From contig JAUQZE010000030.1 in NCBI GenBank assembly GCA_030587365.1, forward strand, positions 39,255 through 103,254: a stretch of 64,000 nucleotides of DNA. Reading direction: 5' to 3'. This DNA is from Candidatus Freyarchaeota archaeon. GTDB lineage: Archaea; Asgardarchaeota; Jordiarchaeia; Jordiarchaeales; Jordiarchaeaceae. Position 1 is the stretch's first letter. Every line of letters starts with the position of its first letter. The notes beneath the pieces are model-generated. The model was not told where the DNA came from and did no database searches. It saw nothing but the letters and a program-made list of their open reading frames with translations. Position numbers and translations under genes: made by a program. Positions 25,229 to 35,030 of the stretch are shown in pieces.

Positions 25229-27700
25229 ATGTCGAAAAGTAAAATGCTAGCCCTACTACTTGTGGCGACCATACTAATCATGGCAGCAGTACCTCTAACA
25301 GTTATCATTGCTGGCTCCAACAGAACAAGCGCAAACGCCTTAATGTTGCAAAGTACACTCACAAGCCAACTAGCACAAGTAGGAACAATCCCCAAAGACG
25401 GTAATACTTCGAACGACGCTGGGAACACACAGGCAACAGCCACACCCATCACACCCGGAACATATCCCGACAACACTATCAATTGGTCTTCGGACCCATA
25501 CGACTACTACAATGTCTCAGTCCCAGAAACAGGATACACAATATACGCTTCAATAGACTGCCAACTAACCAACGGAACATACCCTGGTGGACTCGTGCTC
25601 CAACTCTTTAATCCCGATGGGTATTTTGTGGCACAATACTGGGAACCATGCACATACATTCGAAGGGGACTTGTATACACACTTAATAGCACAGACCAAA
25701 CAGGCTACTGGACCATAGGAGTATATGCTCCAACTACTTATCTAATATGGGAGGAAGTGGAGTACGAGTTTTATAGTATTGGAAGCTACACCTTGAGGGT
25801 GAATGTATCCGCCAGTCAATCGATTACAAAGCCTGAAGCGCAGTGGACCTACATGAGCTACATGGTGGCTGAGGATTACGACGGCGTTTTGGGAATGGGC
25901 CCCTTCTCTATGAATGACATAGCTGAAATGGCCGGAGTTGGAAGCACAGGCTCTGTGAACATAGTCGTCCTCGTTGATCCCTACGCAGGAGCAATCTATC
26001 CAGAACTTATTCCTGCATACACAAACCAGAGCGGAACCAGAATCTACTACATAGATCATGAAGGCGTCGTGTGGCTGTCTGATTTTGGCGACGCTGAAAA
26101 GAACACGGGTAACTACACCACTCTAAGAGACTTCATAAACTACGTTAAAGAGCACTTCCCAGCGCAACACTATGCTCTAAACCTCTGGGACCACGGAAAA
26201 GGAATAGAAGGAGTCTGCTTTGATTCCACAGATGGCAGCGACAACCTAAACTTCACAGAGATATTCCAGGCGCTAAATGAAACCGGAGGCGTTAATCTCC
26301 TGCACTACAAAGCCTGTCTCTCGGGAGTAATCGAAGGCTTATACAGTGTAGCAAGCCTAACAGACGTAATAGTTGCATCCGAAGAGACACAAACCGATCC
26401 GTCTTCGCTAGGCTCAATGGACTTCTACCCCTTCATAGACAACCTCACTTCGAACCCTTCGGCCCCGGCGGCCCAGCTGGGCCGGTGGATAGTTCAAGCC
26501 TATGGCAGCTGCGACCCCCCATTCCTATCATTTGCAGTAGTCAATTCCCCGGAAATAGCCAATGTGTACGCTGCCCTCAACGAGACTGCGAAGTACCTAG
26601 ACATTCAAACTCTAAACTCAACTTGGCGGACAACCATACTCCAAACCCTAAACCAGGTGGAAAACTTCTCATATAATGCCAGCTCCTTAGTGGACCTTTA
26701 CGACTTCGCCGACAAGCTGGCACAGAACCTTAACGACCCCCAACTAACAACACTTACAAACAACCTTAAAACCGCCATCCAAAACGCTGTAATATATGTG
26801 GCCCACGGGAATGATCACCCAAACGCACACGGCATAACAATCTATCATCCAAACACAGAAGGTAACTACTTAAAAGATTACTATACTTCCCTGCTCTTCG
26901 CCGAGGACAATATGTGGGACGAATACCTCTGGCACCTCCTAGACCACTACACAGAACATGATGCACTAGACTACGACTCAGACGGCCTAAATAACAGCCA
27001 AGAATATTCCCAAGGGACCAATGCGTTCAACCCCGACACTGACGGTGACGGTTTAACGGATGGACAAGAAGTTAACATTTATGGGACAAACCCATTGAAC
27101 AGCGATACCGACAGTGATGGTATGCCTGATAGGTGGGAGGTAGCTAACGGTCTTAACCCCTTGGTGGACGACTCCAGCGGAGACCCAGACAGCGACGCCC
27201 TGACCAACTTGCAAGAATACCAACTCGGAACCAACCCACAGAACAGCGATACTGATAATGACGGCTTAACTGATGGACAGGAAGTTAACACTTATGGAAC
27301 AAACCCAACAAACAGCGACAGTGATGGTGACGGCTTAACTGATGGACAGGAAGTTAACACTTACGGGACAAACCCATTGAACAGCGATACCGACAGTGAT
27401 GGTATGCCTGACGGCTGGGAGGTCCGGTACGACCTTGTTCCTCTGAGTAATGACGCCAATCAGGATAAGGACGGAGATGGCTTCACAAATCTTCAGGAGT
27501 ACCTTGCGGGAACCGATCCCACCGACCCTAACTCGTATCCTCTGACGTTTAATCTTCTGGGGATAATAATGATTGTCATCCTCTCCCTGTCAGCTCAACA
27601 ACAGAGCCAAGGGCGTAACATAGCCATAATTTCAATCGGAGCAGTCGCAGCAGCAGTAGTAGGTGTGGCAGTAGTTTTGAAAATAAAGAAAGTATTCTAA
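25229..27700 (+). CDS. Secreted clostripain-like (C11) peptidase with calcium-binding repeats and C-terminal anchor
   Basis: 823 residues. Residues 1-30 are a signal peptide (LALLLVATILIMAAVPLTVI). Residues ~50-195 are a beta-rich N-terminal domain. Residues ~215-580 form a clostripain-type domain with the catalytic His in NLWDHGKGIEG and Cys in YKACLSGVIEG. Residues ~590-785 hold five to six Asp-rich thrombospondin-3-like repeats (DTDGDGLTDGQE...GTNPLN). A hydrophobic anchor and KIKKVF end follow. It is therefore a cell-surface cysteine protease. Two ~75-base coding repeats (27052-27127 and 27337-27411) are almost identical. GGGAG precedes the ATG. Confidence 0.85.
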   Translation: MSKSKMLALLLVATILIMAAVPLTVIIAGSNRTSANALMLQSTLTSQLAQVGTIPKDGNTSNDAGNTQATATPITPGTYPDNTINWSSDPYDYYNVSVPETGYTIYASIDCQLTNGTYPGGLVLQLFNPDGYFVAQYWEPCTYIRRGLVYTLNSTDQTGYWTIGVYAPTTYLIWEEVEYEFYSIGSYTLRVNVSASQSITKPEAQWTYMSYMVAEDYDGVLGMGPFSMNDIAEMAGVGSTGSVNIVVLVDPYAGAIYPELIPAYTNQSGTRIYYIDHEGVVWLSDFGDAEKNTGNYTTLRDFINYVKEHFPAQHYALNLWDHGKGIEGVCFDSTDGSDNLNFTEIFQALNETGGVNLLHYKACLSGVIEGLYSVASLTDVIVASEETQTDPSSLGSMDFYPFIDNLTSNPSAPAAQLGRWIVQAYGSCDPPFLSFAVVNSPEIANVYAALNETAKYLDIQTLNSTWRTTILQTLNQVENFSYNASSLVDLYDFADKLAQNLNDPQLTTLTNNLKTAIQNAVIYVAHGNDHPNAHGITIYHPNTEGNYLKDYYTSLLFAEDNMWDEYLWHLLDHYTEHDALDYDSDGLNNSQEYSQGTNAFNPDTDGDGLTDGQEVNIYGTNPLNSDTDSDGMPDRWEVANGLNPLVDDSSGDPDSDALTNLQEYQLGTNPQNSDTDNDGLTDGQEVNTYGTNPTNSDSDGDGLTDGQEVNTYGTNPLNSDTDSDGMPDGWEVRYDLVPLSNDANQDKDGDGFTNLQEYLAGTDPTDPNSYPLTFNLLGIIMIVILSLSAQQQSQGRNIAIISIGAVAAAVVGVAVVLKIKKVF

Positions 27701-27990
27701 TTAATTCCCTAATTTCTTATTTTTGTAAAAATCTTGAGAGATGTATCACCCGAATTTAGAATTTCTAATTTTAACTACAAAAATCTTTATTGATAAAGGG
27801 GGCACCGTATTTTGATGAGTGATTCGAAGAGTTTTTGTTTCATCTTAATTTTAAGGATACTAAGAGAAGACGCAGGTCTCTTTTGAAATTAAGAGTACTC
27901 AGAGAGCATACTGTAGAAACTTGGCATTTTCGAGTATATTAAAGAAAAAAATGGAGAAGAGGGATAACGTATATTTCATGTTTGGTTGGT

Positions 27991-29256
27991 TTAAAGACCT
28001 GAGTTTCTCTCCTCCCAAGTTTTTATTACTTCCCTTGGCACGAATTTCGATGTGTCTGCACCTTTCGCCCTTGCAATGGTTAGTAGATTTTCTAGGTCAC
28101 CCCTCCTTTCATGCGGGTTAAAATAGTGCTCTAGGACTGCCTCATGGTCTAGGTTGTCGACCACACTGTTGGCTAGGTAGATTGCGTTGAAGCTGTTCGC
28201 CAAGGCTGCTTGAACAGGCATCCGTTCAGGATTTACATCTACTCCGAGATACTCCGTGTATCCGTAAAGCCTCAACACAAATATTAGTGCTTCAACAGTT
28301 TCAGCCCCCACCACGCCCACATTGAGGTCTTGGTCGAAGTTTCCCAGAGGCTGGCTGTTCAAGTGGACGTGAGCAAGCCTCCCCTCTCTTAGGACTCTGG
28401 AGTACGAGTAGGCTAATTCCTCAAAGCCCATTCTTATGTGGCCTACCTCAGGGTTCAACCCAACTAGTGCGTGTCCCTGTTGGAGCAGTTTAATGTTTTT
28501 AGGGTTCCTTAATCTACTCTCGATGTCTCTGGCTGCCAGTATTCCATCCGTGGTATTCCGATAGATGTTATTTATCGCCGGTTCATAGGGTTTAGGCTCT
28601 ATGGCTACCCTCACTCCGGGAACCTTATCCAGAGCTTCAGCCATAGCCGCTTCAAACCTATCCCACATATCGTAGAATAATGTCCCCAGAGGATAGGTAT
28701 AGCCATCTATTCCCGGCCAGCAGACCGCTAAGGCTCCCAGCTCCTTAGCTAATTCAAGTCCCCTAACAGTTGATTCGAAATACTTCTCCCTCACCTCCCT
28801 TATCGGACTTGATATGGTGCCGAACTGAGCATCTCTCTGCCTGAAATCTCCACTTATGCCTCCAACCACCGAGACTCTTACTCCAAATTCCTTCTCCAAA
28901 TCTCTGTAGAGGTGAACGTTATCCTCATTTATCTCCCACGGATAGTGCGCCTCCACAGCCTTCAAACCATAACTAGACAGTTCACCCGCTATCTCCAACC
29001 GCGCCTCTACTGAGAGATCCTCCTTGTAAGGAAAGTGGAAGCGGGAACTCCCTCCGCCAAAAAACCAGACTCCAGCCGAAAATTTGGGTTCAAAAGGCTC
29101 TTTAAGACGCTCTAGAAATCTCTCTACGGGAAGCCTTAAGGCTTGAACCCTAATGTCCCTAAAGGCGGTGCCAAGCACTTGCTGCCCCGCTCTCTCTATC
29201 ACTTCCTCGCCGAAACCCAGCTTAAGGCCATAGTTATCAAAATCGCTAAACTTCAT
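27991..29256 (-). CDS. Xylose-isomerase-like TIM-barrel sugar isomerase/epimerase
   Basis: A 421-residue protein. The barrel motifs VWFFGGGSSRFHFPYKED, VRVAIEPKPYEPAINNIYRN (a metal-binding Glu/Lys region like the xylose isomerase IEPKPxEP), LNPEVGHIRMG and LAHVHLNSQP place it in the xylose isomerase-like superfamily. It probably interconverts an aldose and a ketose using divalent metal. It is followed upstream in its strand by a PfkB kinase and an Ldh-type dehydrogenase, suggesting a sugar or sugar-acid route. Substrate unknown. Confidence 0.75.
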   Translation of the reverse strand: MKFSDFDNYGLKLGFGEEVIERAGQQVLGTAFRDIRVQALRLPVERFLERLKEPFEPKFSAGVWFFGGGSSRFHFPYKEDLSVEARLEIAGELSSYGLKAVEAHYPWEINEDNVHLYRDLEKEFGVRVSVVGGISGDFRQRDAQFGTISSPIREVREKYFESTVRGLELAKELGALAVCWPGIDGYTYPLGTLFYDMWDRFEAAMAEALDKVPGVRVAIEPKPYEPAINNIYRNTTDGILAARDIESRLRNPKNIKLLQQGHALVGLNPEVGHIRMGFEELAYSYSRVLREGRLAHVHLNSQPLGNFDQDLNVGVVGAETVEALIFVLRLYGYTEYLGVDVNPERMPVQAALANSFNAIYLANSVVDNLDHEAVLEHYFNPHERRGDLENLLTIARAKGADTSKFVPREVIKTWEERNSGL

Positions 29257-29378
29257 ACCATTCTCATCCTCCTATCCAGACAAGCCTCTTAAATTTCAAC
29301 CATAAACCGACAAACCAACAAAACCGTAAACTAACAAATTCCTCTTTACTTTCTCCAATCACGTTATATTTAAGGGTA

Positions 29379-30383
29379 TTATCTGATTTTACTGGCTCTT
29401 GATAATACTGAGTTGCCCTGTTTTTTAAGTAGCTCTGCGACCTTCGCCTCTTCGACTGCGGTAGTGGTGCCTACTGCTGTGACGCAGGCGGCTCCGGCGG
29501 CTTCTCCATAAGCCAACACTTCTATGAGCTGTTTCTCATCCAGCTTGAGTTCCTTCCTTAAAGTTTCACCCTTTAACTCTAACAATTTCTTAATAATGCC
29601 TGCACAGAAGGCGTCGCCTGCCCCCGTAGGATCCACAGTGTCTACCCGGAAAGCGGGCATGGAGTATACCGACTCTCTATAACCGGCTACCAAGCCTTTT
29701 TCGCCCATACTCACTACAGCCATCTCCACGCCTCGGTTCACCAGTTCTCCAGCGGCGTCTTTCACGTCTCTTATCCCGGTCATCTCTGCCGCCTCCCGGT
29801 CGTTGCAGTGGAATATGTCGATTAAGGGGGCTGCCTTCAGTAGGAAGTCCCATCCTTTACCGTAAGGCTTTATGGGGTCGACAAAAGTTACGCATCCCTT
29901 TTCCTTCGCCTTCTTAAGAACCTCTGAGAGCTTCTCATCAAATTTGCCTAGGAGGCCGACCGCACCTCCATAGAATATTAAGGGCGTCTCAGACTTTATG
30001 ATTCCCTCCACGAATCTGGGCTCTAAGCAGAGGTTGGCTCTCACATCGAAGTGGAACCTTCTATCCTCACCCTTAACCACTAGTATCAAGTTTTTAGAGG
30101 TGTCCACCTTATCCGTCCTAATTAAATGAGTGACTACACCGTAATCGTTTAACGTCTGCTCCACGAAGTCCCCCAGCATATCCTCTCCTACAGCCCCCAC
30201 AGAGCTTACCTCGCCCCTCTTCAACCCCAACTTTATGAGATCTATTGAAACGTTAGCCGAATGCCCTCCTATATGCATACCCACCGGAGTGAATGTAACC
30301 TCGCCTGGATTAGAGACCTTCAGTATATCCGCTGCTATAAAATCAACCACCAATATTCCTGCACATGTCACATTTACCGTCAT
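29379..30383 (-). CDS. PfkB-family carbohydrate kinase
   Basis: About 334 residues from ATG 30383, where the family N-terminus begins (VTCAGILVVDFIAADIL); a longer frame from 30479 adds a hydrophobic stretch that is probably untranslated. It carries GGHSANVSIDLIKLGL (sugar-binding) and the DPTGAGDAFCAGII anion-hole and catalytic Asp motif. It phosphorylates a sugar or nucleoside with ATP. It lies between the isomerase-like and Ldh-like genes on one strand, consistent with one pathway. Confidence 0.85.
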   Translation of the reverse strand: MTVNVTCAGILVVDFIAADILKVSNPGEVTFTPVGMHIGGHSANVSIDLIKLGLKRGEVSSVGAVGEDMLGDFVEQTLNDYGVVTHLIRTDKVDTSKNLILVVKGEDRRFHFDVRANLCLEPRFVEGIIKSETPLIFYGGAVGLLGKFDEKLSEVLKKAKEKGCVTFVDPIKPYGKGWDFLLKAAPLIDIFHCNDREAAEMTGIRDVKDAAGELVNRGVEMAVVSMGEKGLVAGYRESVYSMPAFRVDTVDPTGAGDAFCAGIIKKLLELKGETLRKELKLDEKQLIEVLAYGEAAGAACVTAVGTTTAVEEAKVAELLKKQGNSVLSRASKIR

Positions 30384-30493
30384 GAAGAACTTCCCCGAAA
30401 CAAACTTAATAACCGAAAATAGAATAAAAAACTTTACTAAAGCGAGCATAGCGGCTGCGGCGATTAGAAAATTTTCCACTTGTTAAAATTTTT

Positions 30494-31597
30494 TCAGAAC
30501 TTGAATTGATATTGGTCTAAGCCCAGTTCTTTCTTCATGATTAGCATGTCCTTCTGGATGCTGGGAATGATGGGTATGCCCGTTTTAATTCTCTCCCTCT
30601 GCTTCTCGTACTCCTTCTCACCAGCCGTGTAAATCCTCACATGGCCTGGAGCCTTCTTGGAGCTTCGTAATTCCCTCAAGATATTTCCCGCAGACTTCTT
30701 AAACTCGTTAAGGGGTGTGAAGCTGGACACGTTTATCGCAAGGAAGAAATGCCCCAGTCTGTAAGGCGTCTTCTTACTCTTATCCCCACCAGCCAGTCCC
30801 TTCAGGTAAGGACCGCCCCCCAAAGCCGCACTGAGAATCTCAACCAGAGTGGAATATCCATAACCCTTATGTCCACCCAATGTCTCACCCCCACCACCCA
30901 GAGGCAGGAGGGCGGCGGTACCCGCGACCAAATCTTTAAGGATAGCTTTGGTGTCGGTGAGTGATTCGCCATCAGGACCAATAACCAATCCCTCGGGAGT
31001 AGGCTCATCAGCCCTATCCAAAACCTCAATCTTTCCCCTCTGAATAATAGATGTGGCACAATCAATAAGGAATGGAAACTTCTCATCGGTGGGACAACCG
31101 AAAGTCAAAGGATTCGTTCCCAATAACGGTTCCACCCCAAATGTCGGAGCCACAGCGGGTCTAGCGTTGGTAACCGCCATCCCGATCATTCCCTCCTTAA
31201 CCGCCATCATGGCATAGTAGCCCGCTATACCAAAATGATTGGAGTTCCTCACAGACACCGCACCAACACCCTGCTTCTTCGCCTTCTCAATAGTCATTTG
31301 CATGGAGCGATACGCGACCACATGTCCCATGCCATTACCACCATCAACCAAAGCAGTTGTGGGACCCTCTCTAACTACGCTCATTTTTGTGACTGGAAGC
31401 TGGATGCCTTCCTTGATACGGTCGTAATACATTTTCAACCTCTGGATACCGTGAGACTCAATGCCCCACAGGTCGGAGGTGATTAAAACCTCGGCACAGA
31501 TATAAGCGTCCTTACGCGGAATGTCCACTCCTACGAAAACATCAACCATGAAATTACGAAGAGTTTCAACATCAACACAAACAACCTTATCACTCAT
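30494..31597 (-). CDS. Ldh_2-family (malate/L-lactate/ureidoglycolate-type) dehydrogenase
   Basis: A 367-residue enzyme of the malate/L-lactate dehydrogenase family that does not use the Rossmann fold. It shows SDLWGIESHGIQRLKMYYDR, the catalytic region VRNSNHFGIAGYYAMMA, and GTNPLTFGCP plus GHKGYGYSTLVEILSAAL. It oxidises 2-hydroxy acids with NAD(P). ATG 31597 is preferred to the TTG just before it. The neighbouring kinase and isomerase point to sugar-acid metabolism. Confidence 0.88.
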   Translation of the reverse strand: MSDKVVCVDVETLRNFMVDVFVGVDIPRKDAYICAEVLITSDLWGIESHGIQRLKMYYDRIKEGIQLPVTKMSVVREGPTTALVDGGNGMGHVVAYRSMQMTIEKAKKQGVGAVSVRNSNHFGIAGYYAMMAVKEGMIGMAVTNARPAVAPTFGVEPLLGTNPLTFGCPTDEKFPFLIDCATSIIQRGKIEVLDRADEPTPEGLVIGPDGESLTDTKAILKDLVAGTAALLPLGGGGETLGGHKGYGYSTLVEILSAALGGGPYLKGLAGGDKSKKTPYRLGHFFLAINVSSFTPLNEFKKSAGNILRELRSSKKAPGHVRIYTAGEKEYEKQRERIKTGIPIIPSIQKDMLIMKKELGLDQYQFKF

Positions 31598-32066
31598 CAA
31601 AAAACCCCTTTTAACCTTTGTAATCTATACTATTGAACGTCTTTTAACCTTTAAATATAAAACCTTTTTTGGGATTACAACTACCGCTCACTAATTTCAA
31701 TTCCTCTGAAGTCCATCTTTACAAAGATTTGAGCAAGAAAGCCCCATTCTCTCAAGGTGTAGGATAAATTACGCTGGATTTAAACACCGAGAAAAATGAA
31801 ATAGAATAATAGGACTTATCTTTTTTCTTTTCAAACATTCTCACCAACTTATTTCGAAAGGAATCTGAAAATTAGTTACATAGCAGTGCCACTTCCCAGT
31901 AACTCCAGTCACTCCGTTTATTGACTTTTTACACTCCCACATCAAGCGTCTTACTATTGATTTGCGTATCCTGCTCAATAATCCTAGGTGTCAACAAGCT
32001 AACTGCATAGCAATAAAACTTTTATACTAAAACCATAAATTATATTTGAATTAGGAGATGGGACTT
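31598..32066. other. Divergent intergenic region, no gene seen
   Basis: AT-rich spacer between the Ldh-type gene and the PEBP gene. TATA-like sequences occur near 31655-31670 for the minus strand and AAACTTTTATACTAAAA near 32015-32030 for the plus strand. No coding frame is supported. Confidence 0.4.
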
Positions 32067-32504
32067 ATGAAGTTAAGAAGTAAGGATTTTGAACATGAAG
32101 GCATGATACCCTCCAGGTTCACATGCGACAGTGAAAATGTTTCCCCGCATCTCGAGTGGAGTGAGGTACCGGCGGGAACTAAGAGCTTCGCGTTAATCGT
32201 AGACGATCCCGACGCCCCGGTAGGACTCTGGGTTCACTGGTTGTTGTGCGATATCCCTCCACAGGTGAAAGAGATTCCGCAAAGAAGCGTACCGAGGGGT
32301 GCGAGGCAGGTCAAAAACGATTTCGGCAAACCGGAATACGGTGGGCCGTGTCCACCCAGCGGCACGCACAGGTACTTCTTTAAGCTCTACGCGTTGAAAG
32401 TCGAAAAATTGGAAGGTGTCAACGATAAAAAGACTTTCTACAAAAAAGTGGAGGAGCACAAGATAGCTGAAGCTGTATTAATGGGAAAGTATAAACGAAA
32501 ATAA
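32067..32504 (+). CDS. YbhB/YbcL-type PEBP (Raf kinase inhibitor-like) protein
   Basis: A 145-residue protein with the PEBP ligand-site motifs VDDPDAPVGLWVHWLL and the C-terminal PPSGTHRYFFKLYAL. Start 32067 is used since the ATG at 32058 lies within the TTAGGAG ribosome site. Members bind phosphate-like anions; their role in prokaryotes is unclear. It stands alone. Confidence 0.88.
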   Translation: MKLRSKDFEHEGMIPSRFTCDSENVSPHLEWSEVPAGTKSFALIVDDPDAPVGLWVHWLLCDIPPQVKEIPQRSVPRGARQVKNDFGKPEYGGPCPPSGTHRYFFKLYALKVEKLEGVNDKKTFYKKVEEHKIAEAVLMGKYKRK

Positions 32505-32851
32505 TCTTTTAACTAGGGCTCAAATGATTGTCTATCCAATGTGGACAATACTGAAAAATCAGAACATTTCAAAATTCTTTTTATTTACAACTTAAGTTAC
32601 TCATTTTTCTCTCCAATTAAAGGAGAGATAAAGTAGGTGTGGCTTTTTTGTACCAAGTTTTGAATAAAAATCAATTTAATTTGCAATTCGTTAGTAGAAG
32701 AAATAAATTTTATAAAATGTTACGCCCTTATAATAATACTGACCACAACGATACAATCTTAATAGAATATACTGAGACGTGCGGTTAATAGGCATTAAAA
32801 AGGGGGTTTATACTCCTATATATTTTCTACGACCAAAACGGCAAACTAGAG
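32505..32851. other. Intergenic region (5' flank of duplication copy A)
   Basis: No gene. From about 32600 the sequence matches 33830-34100 and includes the shared TATA-like GTTTATACT at 32806-32814 and GAGGTGATC at the start of the next gene. Confidence 0.5.
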
Positions 32852-33680
32852 GTGATCAAAATATCAAATGAGAAGAAAGATGTTATGGGAGTTGAAAATG
32901 CGAATCGGATTCCCACATCTAGTTCTGAAAATGAGTTCACAAGTAGTGGGGAATGGGATAACAAAAACGCGGTATTTTTCGCAAAAATGGCGATTGAGGA
33001 GACTGCAAAGCTTTACGGTTCCATTTTCACACGGATGGCTTCGAAGTACGCACTGGAGTTTGAAGTGGAGAAGCTGAAAGAGAAGCCACCCGAAAACATT
33101 CAGGGACTAGAGGAGGTTATAAACTACATCACGGCAAATCTGGACCGGTACCCAAGAGGACACTGCGCCCTAGTCTACGGTATCGGCAAAGCGGACTACA
33201 AGCTTCAGGGCTCCTCGGCAGCAGGGTCCAAGAGAGCCGCCTATGGTGCTTCGAAATCCATAATCGGGAACAGTGGTATATTAAACAGTGTAGTTGGAAC
33301 CACCGAAGATGTGTTCGAAGCCTGCAAAAAGTGGATTGCTGCAGTTCAATCAACTAAAGTAATGATTCCGACGCGTTTTATCCGGGGAGAGAACAATCAG
33401 GTAAACATAGTGTTTCATGCCTGTTGTATGCACAAAGACGCTTGCATGGCTTTGTTAGAAGAGGGAATATCACGCATGATCGGAGGTTTGGAGTGCATAA
33501 TTCTAATACTCATAAACGCTGGTGTGGAAATCATCACAAAAAAGCACTTCGACTACACGCTGGAAGAGTTCGATAAGCCCGATTGCAGAGGAAGAATATT
33601 CGAGGTCTAAGCAAACGCATCTCTTTCTCATCCCTTCCCTTTTTTCTAATTTATTTTTTCCCCGCAAAGCATTCACTTTT
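32600..33680 (+). repeat. Segmental duplication, copy A
   Basis: Matches 33830-34866 through the 5' flank (TTAAAGGAGA, GGCTTTTTTGTA, AATCAATTTAATTTG, TATACTGAGA, GGTTTATACTC), the coding region and the 3' flank (CGCAAAGCATTC). Many substitutions and small indels show it is not recent. Confidence 0.75.
32852..33610 (+). CDS. Cys-motif family protein, paralog 1 (unknown; V4R-like?)
   Basis: A 252-residue protein with no recognised domain name. A helical N-terminal half (AKLYGSIFTRMASKYALEFE, EKLKEKPPENIQGLEEVINY) leads to a C-terminal domain with NIVFHACCMHKDACMALLEE, GISRMIGGLECIILIL and FDYTLEEFDKPDCRGRIF. The ordered Cys pattern (C-x4-C, then Cys, then P-D-C) recurs in the paralogs at 34110 and 59855. 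The layout of strand, Cys pair and G-x-x-G-L recalls V4R sensor domains, but this is inference. The start is unclear: GTG 32852 overlaps GAGGTGATC, and the next in-frame ATG is at about 32885. Confidence 0.6.
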   Translation: MIKISNEKKDVMGVENANRIPTSSSENEFTSSGEWDNKNAVFFAKMAIEETAKLYGSIFTRMASKYALEFEVEKLKEKPPENIQGLEEVINYITANLDRYPRGHCALVYGIGKADYKLQGSSAAGSKRAAYGASKSIIGNSGILNSVVGTTEDVFEACKKWIAAVQSTKVMIPTRFIRGENNQVNIVFHACCMHKDACMALLEEGISRMIGGLECIILILINAGVEIITKKHFDYTLEEFDKPDCRGRIFEV

Positions 33681-34109
33681 TTATACCGATTATTTCATAA
33701 TTATCAAGTGGATCTGGAAAAATTAACTTTTAAGACTATAAAAAATATGTGACAAACAGGACTTGTTACCCTCAATCCTAACCGTCTTATCCCAATTTCA
33801 AGTTCGTATTCCAAAAATCTGTCTTTTACTGAGGAGCTTTTCTCTTTCATTAAAGGAGAAATAAAGAGGATGCGGCTTTTTTGTATCAAGTCTTATATAA
33901 AAATCAATTTAATTTGGAATCTATTTTTAATAGTCATAAATTTTATAAAAAATAATACTCTAATAATAAATTGACCACAATGACAAAATCCTAATAAAAT
34001 ATACTGAGATATGCGGTCATAAGCATCAAAAAACGGTTTATACTCAACTATAGTCTCCCATGATCAAAACGACAAATGCGAGAAAATATAATAAAAATAT
34101 CAGAGGTAG
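33611..34109. other. Intergenic region (junction of the duplicated copies)
   Basis: Holds the 3' flank of copy A, a short unique stretch, and the 5' flank of copy B with its TATA-like GTTTATACT at 34036-34044. No gene is supported. Confidence 0.5.
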
Positions 34110-34866
34110 ATTTCCATTTCTAAATCTGAAAACGAATGCACCATAGAAGGAGAGTTCGACCCCCGGGTTACTATATTTTTTCAAAAAAATTCGGTCAAGG
34201 AACGCGTGAAGCTTTACGGTCCCATTTACACACGGCTGGCCTTGAAGTACGCACTGGAGTTTGAGGCGGAGAAGCTGAAAGAAAAGCCGCCCAAAAACAT
34301 CCAGGAACTAGAGGAGGTTGCAAACTACATCATAGCAAATCTGGACCGGTACCCCAATGGACACTGCTCCCTACACTACGGCCTCTTAAAAGCGGAGGTC
34401 AAGCTCCAGGGGGGAGCTGGAACCAGAAAAGAAGCCCATGATGCTATGAAAAACGTACTCAAGACCTCTGGTTTTCTAAAGGGTTTAATTGGTACTACTG
34501 AAAATGCATACGAAGCAATTAAAATGTTGCCTATTAGAGAAATTAAACAGGTTACTCGACATCATTATATTAGAGTTGAGGGAAAAAATGAAGTAATCGT
34601 AGTAATCTCGGATTGTCCGTACAAGGACATGTGCTGGGCTTTAGTGGACGAGGGGGTATCACGCATGGTCGGAGGTTTGCATTGCACACTTCTAGCGCTC
34701 GGCAACGCTGCCGCAGAAATCATCACAGGAAAACACTTCGACTACGTGCTGGAAGAATTCGATGAGCCCGATTGCAGAGGAAGAATATTCGAAATCTAAA
34801 CGTATACATATTTCGCTCAGCTCTTTCTATCTTTCTACTTAGTTTTTCCCACGCAAAGCATTCTGG
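33830..34866 (+). repeat. Segmental duplication, copy B
   Basis: Diverged tandem copy of 32600-33680, in the same orientation, including the promoter, the Cys-motif gene and its 3' flank. Confidence 0.75.
34110..34799 (+). CDS. Cys-motif family protein, paralog 2 (5' end altered)
   Basis: The frame is open from 34110 (after TAG 34107-34109) and reads ISISKSENECTIEGEFDPRV, then VKLYGPIYTRLALKYALEFE, matching paralog 1. There is no ATG, GTG or TTG near a ribosome site at the front; ATT 34110 follows AGAGGTAG, and GTG 34206 lacks a site and would drop 32 residues. The 5' end may be decayed or use a non-standard start. The Cys motif is intact: VISDCPYKDMCWALVDEGVS, then GGLHC, then EEFDEPDCRGRIF. 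Function unknown. Confidence 0.5.
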   Translation: MSISKSENECTIEGEFDPRVTIFFQKNSVKERVKLYGPIYTRLALKYALEFEAEKLKEKPPKNIQELEEVANYIIANLDRYPNGHCSLHYGLLKAEVKLQGGAGTRKEAHDAMKNVLKTSGFLKGLIGTTENAYEAIKMLPIREIKQVTRHHYIRVEGKNEVIVVISDCPYKDMCWALVDEGVSRMVGGLHCTLLALGNAAAEIITGKHFDYVLEEFDEPDCRGRIFEI

Positions 34867-35030
34867 GGTCTCTTGCAAACATACTCCCTATTTTCTTCTT
34901 TGTCCCCAATTTTTACATTAAAGATTTGGTCGACTGCCAACCTTTAAATGATGGTGGGTAAATTTTTAATGTAGTTCTGAAATATTTTTTTAAAGATATT
35001 AGAAAGGAAAAATTGAAGGTGATTTGTTTA

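Noticed and set aside
27020..27480. Repeated DNA blocks as a possible CRISPR or mobile repeat
   Set aside because: The repeats are in frame within the surface-protein gene and encode calcium-binding Asp-rich repeats.
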